Origin: Acidobacteriota bacterium
GTDB taxonomy: Bacteria; Acidobacteriota; Vicinamibacteria; Vicinamibacterales; UBA8438
Assembly: GCA_009838525.1 (NCBI GenBank)
Contig: VXRJ01000027.1
Coordinates: 90,979 to 152,727, forward strand
Length of the DNA: 61,749 nt
Direction: 5' to 3'
The notes beneath the pieces are model-generated. The model was not told the origin of the DNA, did no database searches, and was given only the letters and a program-made list of their open reading frames with translations. This document shows, piece after piece, positions 33,283 to 41,809 of the stretch; positions within the stretch are counted from its first letter, which is position 1; each line of letters begins with the position of its first letter. The position numbers and the translations under genes were made by a program.

Positions 33283-34950
33283 ATGGCGATCGATCGACGG
33301 GCGTTCCTCCGTTCCGGCGCCATGGCGGGCGGAGCCGTGGTAGCGGGTACGGCGGCGTGCGGTGAGACGGCCACGCCCAATGCGGCTTCGCAAGGCAGCG
33401 ACCGCCCTCGGGGGGGCTTTCGCGAACCCGACGCGCCTGGACCGGTTTCGTTCGAACTGGACGAGGCCACCATTGACACGCTCACCTCGGCGATGGCGTC
33501 CGGCGACAGAACGTCACGCAGCATCACCGAGGCATACCTCGCCCGCATCGCCGCGCTTGACCGCCAGGGGCCTACGCTCCGGAGCGTGATTGAAACCAAC
33601 CCCGACGCGCTCGCCGACGCCGAGGCCCTGGACCGCGAGCGGAGCACGTCCGGTCAGCGGTCGTCGCTCCACGGCATCCCGATCCTGCTGAAGGACAACG
33701 TCGGGACCGCCGACGGTACGACCACTACGGCCGGCTCACTCGCGCTGGAGGGCTCGCGACCCGCGGAGGATGCACCGGTCGCGCGCCGCCTCCGGGATGC
33801 GGGCGCCGTGCTGCTCGGCAAGGCGAACCTGAGCGAGTGGGCCAACTACCGCTCTACGCGGTCATCGAGCGGCTGGAGCGCGAGGGGCGGCCAGTGCGGC
33901 AACCCGTTCGCGCTCGACCGCAACCCGTGCGGATCGAGTTCAGGGTCGGGCGCGGCCGTTTCCGCCAACTTCGTGACCGTAGCGATTGGCACCGAGACGG
34001 ATGGGTCGATCGTCTGTCCGTCGAATGCCAACGGCATTGTCGGCATCAAGCCGACCGTCGGCCTGGTGAGCCGTGCGGGCATCATCCCGATTGCGGACTC
34101 GCAGGACACCGCCGGTCCCATGGCGCGCACCGTGCGTGACGCCGTCCACGTGCTTGGCGTTATTGCAGGAACGGACCCGCGTGATCCGGCGACGGCCGAG
34201 GCGGACACGCGCGGGCTGACCGACTACACGCCCTTCCTCGACGAGGACGGGCTCGAAGGTTCCCGCATAGGCGTGATGCGCAGCGCCTTCGGTTTCCATC
34301 CCCTCGTGGATCGACTCATCGAAGCGGCGCTCGATGCGATGCGTGCGCGGGGTGCGGTCATTGTCGACCCGGTCGATCTTCGGCCTACCACCGCGATGCG
34401 CCGCGCCGAGACCACGGTGCTGGGCTACGAGTTCAAGGCGGGGCTCCGCGCCTACCTCGAGACGCTCCCGGACCCGCCGATCCGCACGCTTGCCGAGCTG
34501 ATCGCCTTCAATCGGGCGAACGCCGCGGAAGAGATGCCGTACTTCGGGCAGGAGCGCCTGCTCGCGGCCGAAGCCAGAGGGCCGTTGACGGATCCGGAAT
34601 ACCTCGACGCACGCGCCGGGGCGCAACGGCTGTCACGCACGGAGGGGATCGACAGGGTGATGGACGCGGACAATCTTGACGCCATCATCGCCCCCACGGG
34701 CGGCCCCGCCTGGGTGACGGACCTGGTGAACGGCGATCACTTCGGCGGCAGCAGCTCGGCATTCGCTGCCGTGTCCGGTTACCCGAACATCACCGTGCCG
34801 GCCGGTTTCATTCACGGCCTTCCGGTCGGCTGTTCTTTCTTCGGTCGCGCCTGGAGCGAACCGACGCTCATCCGTATCGCCTACGCTTTCGAGCAGGCCA
34901 CCCGGCACCGCCGAGCGCCCGGGTTTCTTCCAACCGTTTCCGCCGCCTGA
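33283..34950 (+). CDS. Amidase-signature hydrolase with Tat-like signal
   Basis: A 555-residue amidase of the AS family. A twin-arginine-like start (MAIDRRAFLRSGAMAGGAVV) is followed by the AS core. The Ser-cisSer-Lys triad is placed in HGIPILLKDNVGTADGT (Lys), NPCGSSSGSGAAVSAN (cis-Ser) and GTETDGSIVCPSNANGIVG (nucleophile Ser). The family hydrolyses amide bonds in a wide range of substrates, so the target is unknown; it is not GatA given its exported signal and solo gene context. The gene follows DUF2911 closely and precedes a DinB protein. Confidence 0.88.
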   Translation: MAIDRRAFLRSGAMAGGAVVAGTAACGETATPNAASQGSDRPRGGFREPDAPGPVSFELDEATIDTLTSAMASGDRTSRSITEAYLARIAALDRQGPTLRSVIETNPDALADAEALDRERSTSGQRSSLHGIPILLKDNVGTADGTTTTAGSLALEGSRPAEDAPVARRLRDAGAVLLGKANLSEWANYRSTRSSSGWSARGGQCGNPFALDRNPCGSSSGSGAAVSANFVTVAIGTETDGSIVCPSNANGIVGIKPTVGLVSRAGIIPIADSQDTAGPMARTVRDAVHVLGVIAGTDPRDPATAEADTRGLTDYTPFLDEDGLEGSRIGVMRSAFGFHPLVDRLIEAALDAMRARGAVIVDPVDLRPTTAMRRAETTVLGYEFKAGLRAYLETLPDPPIRTLAELIAFNRANAAEEMPYFGQERLLAAEARGPLTDPEYLDARAGAQRLSRTEGIDRVMDADNLDAIIAPTGGPAWVTDLVNGDHFGGSSSAFAAVSGYPNITVPAGFIHGLPVGCSFFGRAWSEPTLIRIAYAFEQATRHRRAPGFLPTVSAA

Positions 34951-34988
34951 GTGCGGCGGGGGTTCACCTCGGGCCGATTGCATCACTC

Positions 34989-35519
34989 ATGCCACCAACC
35001 AGCACGCTCCTTGAAGAGGCTCTCGACTCTTGGACTGACGCCCGCCGGGGAGTCATTGCCGAATTGCAACGCGTTCCGCCGAACCGGATCGACTTCCGTC
35101 CCGAACCGGGCGCGCGCTCGGTTTCCGAAATTGCGCAGCACATCGTTGACACGGCGGCCATGTGGGCGGGGGAACTCACCAACCCGCGCGGGGACTTCAC
35201 ACGCAAGGGCTTTCCCGGGTTCATTCGCCAGTACGGCACACCGGCGACCGAGCGCCCGACAACCCGCGCCGGACTCGTCCGCCTGCTACGGACGTCGCAT
35301 GCAGCAGGCGCGAAAACGATTCGCCGGGCGGGCGAAGTCGGCATGTTGCAGAAGATCCGCCGCTTCGACGGCGAAGAATGGACCCGCCTTACATGGATGC
35401 ATCACGGTATCGCGCACGAGGAATACCATCGCGCGCAACTTGCCCTCTACGTCCGACTGCTCGGGCGTACCCCCGCCTTGACGCAACTGATCGAGAAGAT
35501 GAGTGGCAGCGGGTCGTGA
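34989..35519 (+). CDS. DinB-family protein
   Basis: A 176-residue four-helix protein of the DinB/DUF664 superfamily. The metal-binding histidines are in SVSEIAQHIVDTAAMWAGEL and MHHGIAHEEYHRAQLALYVR, matching the family's three-His nickel/zinc site. Members range from DNA-damage-inducible proteins to thiol-dependent enzymes such as mycothiol or bacillithiol transferases. Since bshA lies in the same window, a bacillithiol S-transferase role is possible but unsupported by direct evidence. The gene starts 38 bases after the amidase. Confidence 0.8.
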   Translation: MPPTSTLLEEALDSWTDARRGVIAELQRVPPNRIDFRPEPGARSVSEIAQHIVDTAAMWAGELTNPRGDFTRKGFPGFIRQYGTPATERPTTRAGLVRLLRTSHAAGAKTIRRAGEVGMLQKIRRFDGEEWTRLTWMHHGIAHEEYHRAQLALYVRLLGRTPALTQLIEKMSGSGS

Positions 35520-35578
35520 CCAGCGCGCCGGAGTCCTGCCGGCCCACGACCCCGCTACCTGCCCCCGGTCGGGTCCGA

Positions 35579-35911
35579 TCAGGCCTGAACGTGCTTGTCG
35601 AGGAGCGCTTGCAGCGTTTCCTTGTCGGTGAGACCCACCACCTGCTCGACCACCTCTCCCCCCTTGAAGATGAGGAGCGTCGGAATCGAACGGACGCCGT
35701 ACTGCATCGGCGTTTCCGGATTGCTGTCGATGTTCAGTTTGCCGATGGTCGCCTTGCCGGCAAAGTCCTCGGCGAGGGCTTCGATGGTCGGCGCGATCAT
35801 GCGGCACGGTCCGCACCACTCTGCCCAGAAGTCCACGAGCACCGGCTGATCCGAACCGAGCACCGATTCCTGGAAGTTACCGTCGGTCACTTCGTGCGTG
35901 TTTGCTGACAT
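35579..35911 (-). CDS. trxA: Thioredoxin
   Basis: A 110-residue thioredoxin with the active site DFWAEWCGPCRMIAPTIEAL, Cys33 and Cys36. The cis-Pro loop is RSIPTLLIFKGGEV. It reduces protein disulfides in the cytosol using thioredoxin reductase. The frame continues upstream, but ATG 35911 gives the standard N-terminus and length. It is convergent with the DinB gene and divergent from pyruvate kinase. Confidence 0.95.
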   Translation of the reverse strand: MSANTHEVTDGNFQESVLGSDQPVLVDFWAEWCGPCRMIAPTIEALAEDFAGKATIGKLNIDSNPETPMQYGVRSIPTLLIFKGGEVVEQVVGLTDKETLQALLDKHVQA

Positions 35912-36064
35912 GCCTTCGTCCTGTCGTCGTGCAATGCTCGCGCGGCCCCTCCGCGCGTGTATCTCCTGATGAGATTGTAGTCCGTCGCGCGTTGACGCGC
36001 CGCGCTGACGCCACACCGTGCAGCGACGCTCCGTGGCGCATCGCTGCCCATGACAACGTCCCTC

Positions 36065-36070
36065 TATACT
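36065..36070 (+). promoter_or_regulatory. -10-like TATACT before the pyruvate kinase start
   Basis: TATACT ends 8 bases before the ATG at 36079. No good -35 at 17 bases was seen and no ribosome site intervenes, matching the leaderless pattern of other gene heads here. Confidence 0.4.
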
Positions 36071-36078
36071 CCAGCCGC

Positions 36079-37509
36079 ATGCAGCGCCGCACCAAGATCG
36101 TCGCTACGGTCGGTCCCGCGACCCAGACCCAGCCCCGGTTGACCGCGTTGATAGAGGCTGGTGTCGATGTCTTCCGGATCAATTCGTCCCACGGAACGCC
36201 GCGGAGCCGCCAGGCGGCGGCAGAGCGAATCCGCCACGCATCGGACGCCGCGGGCCGGATGGTGGCCATCCTCCAGGATCTGGCCGGTCCGAAGATCCGG
36301 ATCGGCGACGTGGCGTCTGGCGCGCGGCTCGAGGCAGGAGCCCGCTTCCGCATCGCGACGGGCGACTTCGCTGGTAGCGCCGAGCGGGTCGCGACCTCGT
36401 ACGCGCCGCTCGCGCAACTGGTCCAACCGGGCAACCGGCTGCTGCTGGACGATGGCCGCCTGGCCGTCCGCGTGCTCAAGACCGACGGCAGCGAGATTGT
36501 CACCGAAGTGGAACAAGGCGGTCCGCTCGCGTCCCGCAAGGGGATCAACGCGCCGGAGGTCGACTTCCCCCTTTCCGCGATCACGTCGGCGGATATCGAG
36601 AACCTCGAACGGGCGCTCCTGGCCGGCGTGGATTTCATCGGCGTCAGCTTCGTGCAGTGCGCGGACGACATGCGGCGGGCACGCGAGGCGGCGGAGCGGA
36701 TCGGCCGCCCCGCCGCGCTCGTTGCCAAGATCGAACGGCCGCGGGCCGTGGACCGCTTCGACGAGATTCTGGCGGAGTCGGACGCGGTGATGGTGGCGCG
36801 CGGTGACCTCGGCATCGAGGTGCCGCTCGAGCGGGTGCCGCGGGTCCAGAAATCGATGACACGCCGCGCGCGCGCCGCCGGGGTGCCGGTGATTGTCGCG
36901 ACGCAGGTGCTCGAGACCATGACGCACCAGCCGCGTCCGACGCGCGCCGAGGTAAGCGACGCGGCGAACGCGGTTGATGACGGCGTGGATGCGATCATGC
37001 TGTCGGGCGAGACGGCGGTCGGCGCGCATCCCGAACGCGTGGTCCGGACGCTCGATGCGATCATCCGTGACGCGGAGGCGTCGCACGACGACGCGGCGGT
37101 TCGTGCGGCGGCCGGCTTCGATGTCCACTTCCTCGATCGCATGCTCGCCGACGACACGCGCTACGGCGACGAAGTGTGTGCCGCGGCGGTGATGCTGGCC
37201 GAGACCTCAGGGGCGAAGGCAGTGGTCGCGGTGACGCGCAGCGGCCGCACCGTGCGCGATCTCTCCGCCATCCGTCCGCGCGTGCCGGTTCATGCGGTTA
37301 CCGGCGACCTGACCCTGAGCCGGCGGCTCGGGCTCGCCTGGGGCGTGGCGCCGCACACGGTCGCCCCCGGACCCGGTTCACCCGGTGTCATCCGGGAGGA
37401 ACTGCTCCGTGAGGGGATCGTCAGAAGCGGTGACGTGGTCGTGTTCGTCCGCGTCAACGACGACCTGTCACTCCCGGCCGGCAACTTCATCGAGCTGCTG
37501 CGCTGCTGA
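36079..37509 (+). CDS. pyk: Pyruvate kinase
   Basis: A 476-residue glycolytic enzyme that converts phosphoenolpyruvate and ADP to pyruvate and ATP. Motifs: RRTKIVATVGPATQTQPRLT, VDVFRINSSHGTPRSR, VAILQDLAGPKIRIGD, the signature block SDAVMVARGDLGIEVPLERV, and SGETAVGAHPERVVRT. The C-terminal domain from about residue 350 is the usual effector-binding region. I chose ATG 36079 because it matches the family N-terminus and sits next to a -10-like TATACT; a longer frame upstream has no support. Metal-binding Glu and Asp (in the GDLG and E block) are present. Confidence 0.95.
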   Translation: MQRRTKIVATVGPATQTQPRLTALIEAGVDVFRINSSHGTPRSRQAAAERIRHASDAAGRMVAILQDLAGPKIRIGDVASGARLEAGARFRIATGDFAGSAERVATSYAPLAQLVQPGNRLLLDDGRLAVRVLKTDGSEIVTEVEQGGPLASRKGINAPEVDFPLSAITSADIENLERALLAGVDFIGVSFVQCADDMRRAREAAERIGRPAALVAKIERPRAVDRFDEILAESDAVMVARGDLGIEVPLERVPRVQKSMTRRARAAGVPVIVATQVLETMTHQPRPTRAEVSDAANAVDDGVDAIMLSGETAVGAHPERVVRTLDAIIRDAEASHDDAAVRAAAGFDVHFLDRMLADDTRYGDEVCAAAVMLAETSGAKAVVAVTRSGRTVRDLSAIRPRVPVHAVTGDLTLSRRLGLAWGVAPHTVAPGPGSPGVIREELLREGIVRSGDVVVFVRVNDDLSLPAGNFIELLRC

Positions 37510-37547
37510 CTGTGGCGAGCGGCCAGAGCCGAACCGCGCCGCCGGGA

Positions 37548-38021
37548 TCAGCCCGCCGCACGCAGGTCGCGCAGTCTCTGGGCGACGTGACCGGCGTGGC
37601 CCGCCGCACGGACTTTCTTCCAGTGATGCGCGACTCTACCGCTCGGATCGATGAGGACGGTCGACCTGATCACGCCGACTGATCTCCTGCCGTAGAGGAC
37701 CTTCTCCCCCCACGCGCCGTACTCCGTCATCGTCTCGTGCGAGGGATCGGACAGTAGTCGGATCTCCAGCTTGTGCTTCGCAATGAACTTCCGGTGAACC
37801 TCCGCCCCGTCCGGACTGCAGCCAAGCACCACTGCGTCGAGCTCCCGAAAGTCGCCCAACGTCGACGTGAACTCGCATGCCTCAGTCGTACAACCGGGCG
37901 TGTCATCACGCGGATAGAAGTACAGAACAACCCATTGGCCCTTCAACTCCGCAAGTGCAACCTGCTCCCCATCCTGGTCCGGCAACCGAAACGCCGGCGC
38001 CTGCTTGCCTGTCTCCACCAT
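37548..38021 (-). CDS. bcp: Bcp/PrxQ-type peroxiredoxin
   Basis: A 157-residue thiol peroxidase. The peroxidatic Cys44 is in PRDDTPGCTTEACEFTSTL and the likely resolving Cys49 is five residues away, the classical alpha2-type PrxQ arrangement. The arginine partner and the loop LLSDPSHETMTEYGAWGEK are conserved. It reduces hydroperoxides using thioredoxin, which is encoded about 2 kb away. It lies downstream of the selD fusion on the same strand, with about 87 bases in between. Confidence 0.95.
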   Translation of the reverse strand: MVETGKQAPAFRLPDQDGEQVALAELKGQWVVLYFYPRDDTPGCTTEACEFTSTLGDFRELDAVVLGCSPDGAEVHRKFIAKHKLEIRLLSDPSHETMTEYGAWGEKVLYGRRSVGVIRSTVLIDPSGRVAHHWKKVRAAGHAGHVAQRLRDLRAAG

Positions 38022-38108
38022 GCCGAACTAGACCTCCTCTCCGGAACACGCCATACGGCACGCAAGTCTACCCTGCTCCATGCGTTCGCAATCGCGATTT
38101 CCGACGGC

Positions 38109-40436
38109 TCAGGCGATCTCGATCAGGCTGGCGCCGTCGAGGGGAACCGGAACGGCTTCGCCGATATCGGCCGCATGGTCGTAGCCGGCCGCCTGCAGCA
38201 TGGCTACGTACATGTCGGCACGGTCGGCCGGGACAGCGGCCAGCAGTCCGCCGGAGGTCTGTGGATCGAAGAGGATGGGATAGCCGCCTTTCCCGGCGGC
38301 GGCCTCCGGGTTGGCGACGGCGCGGCGGAGCCGCAGGTTCTCTGGCTGCAACGAGCTCACGATGCCGGCGGCAACCGTCTCCTCCGCCCCGCCGAGGAGC
38401 TGGATCGCATCGAGATGGATGCGCGCCCCGACGCCGGACGCGCGCGCCATCTCGACCAGGTGGCCCAACAGGCCGAACCCGGTAACGTCCGTGCAGGCAT
38501 GAGCGCCATGCTGCCGGAATACGCCGGCGGCGGCACGGTTCGATTGCAACATGGTCCGGATGGCGCCCGCGACCCAGCGCGCCTTTGCCTTGCCGCGCAT
38601 GTCCGCCGCGAGCAGCGTCCCGGTGCCGAGCGGCTTTGTCACGATGAAGCGGTCGCCGGGTCGCGCGCCACCCTTGCGGAGCATGCGATCACGCTGAACG
38701 GTACCGGTCACGCTCAAGCCGAACGTCAGCTCGGCTCCCTCACTCGTGTGCCCGCCGGTCAGCGCAACGCCCGCGTCATTCAGCACGGCGAGGGCGCCGG
38801 CCAGGAGATCGAACAGAAGCGTTTCCATCTTCTCCTCGATGCCGTGAGGAATCGTGACAACAGCGAGCGCCGACCGCGGGTCCGCGCCCATCGCGTAGAG
38901 ATCTCCCAGCGAGTGCGTCGCCGTTATGCGGCCGAAGACCCACGGATCGTCCACCATGGCGCGGAATGCGTCGACGGACTGCACGAGCAGCGCGCCGGGG
39001 GGAAGCTGCTCGACCGCGGCATCGTCCGGCGCGTCGAGGCCGATCAGGACATCGTCGCGGCGGAAGGGGTGAAGTCGCGCGAGTACGCGGTCCAGCAGCG
39101 TCGCACCGATCTTCGAACCGCAACCGCCACAGAGCATCGCCGGCCTGGTCAGCTGCTCGACCGCTTCCGGCGTCACCAGGCCGGGGGCGGGCGGCGCCGG
39201 GCGCCTTGCCGCCTCCACCGGCTCACCATCCATCTGCGGCAGATCGGAAAAACGCTGCATGAAGTGGCGGTCAATCCGGTCCTTCCAGCGCCACACCCAG
39301 GCGCCTTCCAGCGACAAGCGGCCGCGTGACGCGACGGCGTAGCGGTTACCGGTGCTGATCAGGCTGAGGAACTTCCGTTGGGGATGGAACTCGCGGATGG
39401 GATCGCCCTCGAGCGCGCGGCGGAGGTTGGCTTCGAGCGGAGGACCCTGACGGACGGCGAAGACACCCGCTTTCTCGCGCCGGTGACCGGCGACGGAAGC
39501 GACGTCGCCGGCAGCGAAGACTTGGGGATGGGACGTGGACCGGAGCGTCGCGTCCACCTCGATGAAGCCTCGGCCGTCGACGGCAAGGCCGGCGCGTGCC
39601 GGCCATGCGGGCGGCGCCGCCTCTGTGGCCCAAATGACTTCGTGCGCCTCGAACGCCCCACCGTCTTCCGTGTGAAGCCGCACCGCGCCGGGGGTGGCGG
39701 CGGCGACGCGGATAACCCGGGAGCCGACGTGCAACTCTACGCCCCGCTTCGCGAGGACGCGCTCGAACCGGCGTCTTGCCCACGCGCCATGGGTGGGCAG
39801 GATTACCGGCTCGGCGCCAAAAAGATGAAACGACGCCTCGCTCGGCGTTGGCGCCCCGGCTGACGCACCGGTGGCCGCGCCAGTCTCCCTTTCCCCGTTC
39901 GAGAGCGCGTGCTGTATCGCCAAGGTCAGTTCGACGCCTGCGGCGCCCGCACCCACCACGGCGATCCGCAGCGGCCCCTCACTCGCCCGCACGCGCGCCG
40001 CCAACCGCTCCCAACGGGCGACCAGACCGCCGATCGGCTTGACGGGCACGGCATGATCCGCCACCCCCTCCACGTTGACCGACGGCGTGATCCCGACGTC
40101 GATCGAGAGCAGGTCGTACGGCACCGGTGGACGGTCACGGCAGATTACGGCCCGGGCGTCGAGGTCCAGCCCGACCGCTTCATCGTGAAAGAGCCGCGCA
40201 TTGGCAAAGCGGGCAAGCGGCGCCAGGTCGATGTGCGCGTCGTCGAACGTGTAGTGCCCGGCGATCAGGCCCGGCAGCATGCCGGAGTACGGCGCGTGAA
40301 GGTCGCGCGCGATCAAGGTTATGCGCACGCCCGGGATCGGCCGCATCCCGAACCGTCGAAGAACAATCACGTGGGTGTGACCGCCGCCGACGAGGACCAG
40401 GTCCTTCAGCACCGGCGAGCCGTGGTCTCCCGTCAT
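38109..40436 (-). CDS. selD: FAD-dependent oxidoreductase fused to selenide, water dikinase (SelD)
   Basis: A 775-residue fusion. Residues 1-400 are a two-dinucleotide-binding flavoprotein (LVLVGGGHTHVIVLRRFG, IAVVGAGAAGVELTLAIQHA, then VFAAGDVASVAGHRREKAG) of the NADH dehydrogenase/sulfide-quinone type. From about residue 433 comes SelD: MLCGGCGSKIGATLLDRVLA with the catalytic Cys and Lys (GGC-GSK), VDAFRAMVDDPWVFGRITAT and LGDLYAMGADPRSALAVV. SelD makes selenophosphate from selenide and ATP. I chose ATG 40436; a GTG at 40496 overlapping the previous gene's stop would add 20 residues. The flavoprotein may reduce a selenium species for SelD, which is inference. Confidence 0.88.
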   Translation of the reverse strand: MTGDHGSPVLKDLVLVGGGHTHVIVLRRFGMRPIPGVRITLIARDLHAPYSGMLPGLIAGHYTFDDAHIDLAPLARFANARLFHDEAVGLDLDARAVICRDRPPVPYDLLSIDVGITPSVNVEGVADHAVPVKPIGGLVARWERLAARVRASEGPLRIAVVGAGAAGVELTLAIQHALSNGERETGAATGASAGAPTPSEASFHLFGAEPVILPTHGAWARRRFERVLAKRGVELHVGSRVIRVAAATPGAVRLHTEDGGAFEAHEVIWATEAAPPAWPARAGLAVDGRGFIEVDATLRSTSHPQVFAAGDVASVAGHRREKAGVFAVRQGPPLEANLRRALEGDPIREFHPQRKFLSLISTGNRYAVASRGRLSLEGAWVWRWKDRIDRHFMQRFSDLPQMDGEPVEAARRPAPPAPGLVTPEAVEQLTRPAMLCGGCGSKIGATLLDRVLARLHPFRRDDVLIGLDAPDDAAVEQLPPGALLVQSVDAFRAMVDDPWVFGRITATHSLGDLYAMGADPRSALAVVTIPHGIEEKMETLLFDLLAGALAVLNDAGVALTGGHTSEGAELTFGLSVTGTVQRDRMLRKGGARPGDRFIVTKPLGTGTLLAADMRGKAKARWVAGAIRTMLQSNRAAAGVFRQHGAHACTDVTGFGLLGHLVEMARASGVGARIHLDAIQLLGGAEETVAAGIVSSLQPENLRLRRAVANPEAAAGKGGYPILFDPQTSGGLLAAVPADRADMYVAMLQAAGYDHAADIGEAVPVPLDGASLIEIA

Positions 40437-40492
40437 CGGTGCATGTCGGCTGTCACTTCCGTCACTCAGGATTACACAACTGTCGCTCGCCG

Positions 40493-41734
40493 TCACCCTC
40501 CCGCCCGCGCCAGCAGGCGGCGCACGCCGGCCCGGAAGCGCGCGGGGGGCGGGAGCAGGCTGATCACGATATGCGACCCGTCCGCGAAGTCGAAGAAGTA
40601 GCCGGGGTGCACGAGGACGCAGCCATCGTCGACCCGGTTTTCCTCGAGGAGGTCGATCGCCAGCGCTTCCTCAAGGTCGGGACCCGAGGGAGCCGCGAGC
40701 CGGATGACGGCAGACCAACCCCCTTCCGCGCGCAGAACCTGGACCGCCGGGGCTGCGGCCGCGCGGTCGACAAGCCAGGTGTAGTTGGCGCTCACGCGTG
40801 TCCGAATCCGCGACGTGACCGCGGCCCCGGCAGCAAGCAGATGCGGCGCGGCCAGTTGAGCCGGCGTGGAGACCGAGAGGTAGGTGTCGGTCAGCAGGTC
40901 GAGCGCGTCCATCAGTTCCGCTACGTCGTCGGCCGGGCCGTCGATCGCGATCCAGGCGAGCTTGACCTGCGGGAGGCCAACCGCCTTGGACAGGCCGCCC
41001 AGCACGAACTTCACGATGCCGTCTACCCCGCCGGCGGCCGCCGAAGCGCCCTGGAGGATGGTCCGCTCAACGCCGGGGCGCGGATCGATCGCGTACCCGC
41101 TGAACACCTCGTCGACGATCAGTGGAATCGCATGCTCGCGGCAGAGCGCGGCGAGCGCGTCCCGGTCGGGTTCGGCCAGGTAGGAGCCGGTTGGGTTGTT
41201 CGGGTTGACCGCGACGGCGGCGCGGGTGCGTGGTCCGGCCGCCAGCGGGAGCGCGCCGGCGTCGATCCGCCAGACACGTCCGTCGCATACCAGCGGATAC
41301 GGCGACAGGTTGACGCCCTCGAACCCGGCGAGATGTTCGAAGAGCGGGTAGCTCGGCTGCGGCACGAGGATGTCGTCGCCCGGATCGCAGAGCAGCTTGA
41401 ACAGCAGCGCGTACGCTTCGCTCGTGCTGGCCGTCAGGACGATCCGGTCGGGCACGACGGCGCCGTTCAGCCACCCCGCTACGGCTCGGCGGGCAGAGAG
41501 GAGGCCGCGCGGCTGCGGATCGTACCGGAGGCCGCTGGCGGATCCGAGAGGTGCGAGCAGGTCGGCCGGGTACTCGATGGCAACCCGCGTGGGATTCGAC
41601 TCCGTCAGGTCGTTGACCTCGACCCCCGCCGCGCGCAGGTGCTCGAGCCGGCGGGCAAGCCGATTGGTGGCGCGGTTCGCGGGAATGCGCGAGGAATGCA
41701 AGGCCGTTTCCGTTCGGGCTCCGGCCTGTACCAT
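40493..41734 (-). CDS. Class I/II aminotransferase
   Basis: A 413-residue fold type I PLP enzyme. The cofactor lysine is in VLGGLSKAVGLPQVKLAWIA, the asparagine loop is VNPNNPTGSYLAEPD, and the ring-contacting acid is in PLIVDEVFSGYA. It could be an aspartate, alanine or other amino-acid transaminase; the sequence does not pin the substrate. Its stop lies at the start of the SelD fusion, so the two probably share a transcript. HisC is missing from the his operon, but this protein is longer than usual HisC and I do not propose it as HisC. Confidence 0.82.
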   Translation of the reverse strand: MVQAGARTETALHSSRIPANRATNRLARRLEHLRAAGVEVNDLTESNPTRVAIEYPADLLAPLGSASGLRYDPQPRGLLSARRAVAGWLNGAVVPDRIVLTASTSEAYALLFKLLCDPGDDILVPQPSYPLFEHLAGFEGVNLSPYPLVCDGRVWRIDAGALPLAAGPRTRAAVAVNPNNPTGSYLAEPDRDALAALCREHAIPLIVDEVFSGYAIDPRPGVERTILQGASAAAGGVDGIVKFVLGGLSKAVGLPQVKLAWIAIDGPADDVAELMDALDLLTDTYLSVSTPAQLAAPHLLAAGAAVTSRIRTRVSANYTWLVDRAAAAPAVQVLRAEGGWSAVIRLAAPSGPDLEEALAIDLLEENRVDDGCVLVHPGYFFDFADGSHIVISLLPPPARFRAGVRRLLARAGG

Positions 41735-41809
41735 GCCACGCTAGCAGCCCCGGAGCCAGCGGAACTTCCACGGCGCAAGCTTCTGGCCTGAAGTAGGATG
41801 GTTCGCATC

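Noticed and set aside
40493-41734. HisC candidate
   Set aside because: It is a class I/II aminotransferase, but its length and location next to selD rather than the his genes do not favour it, and no HisC-specific residue pattern was identified.
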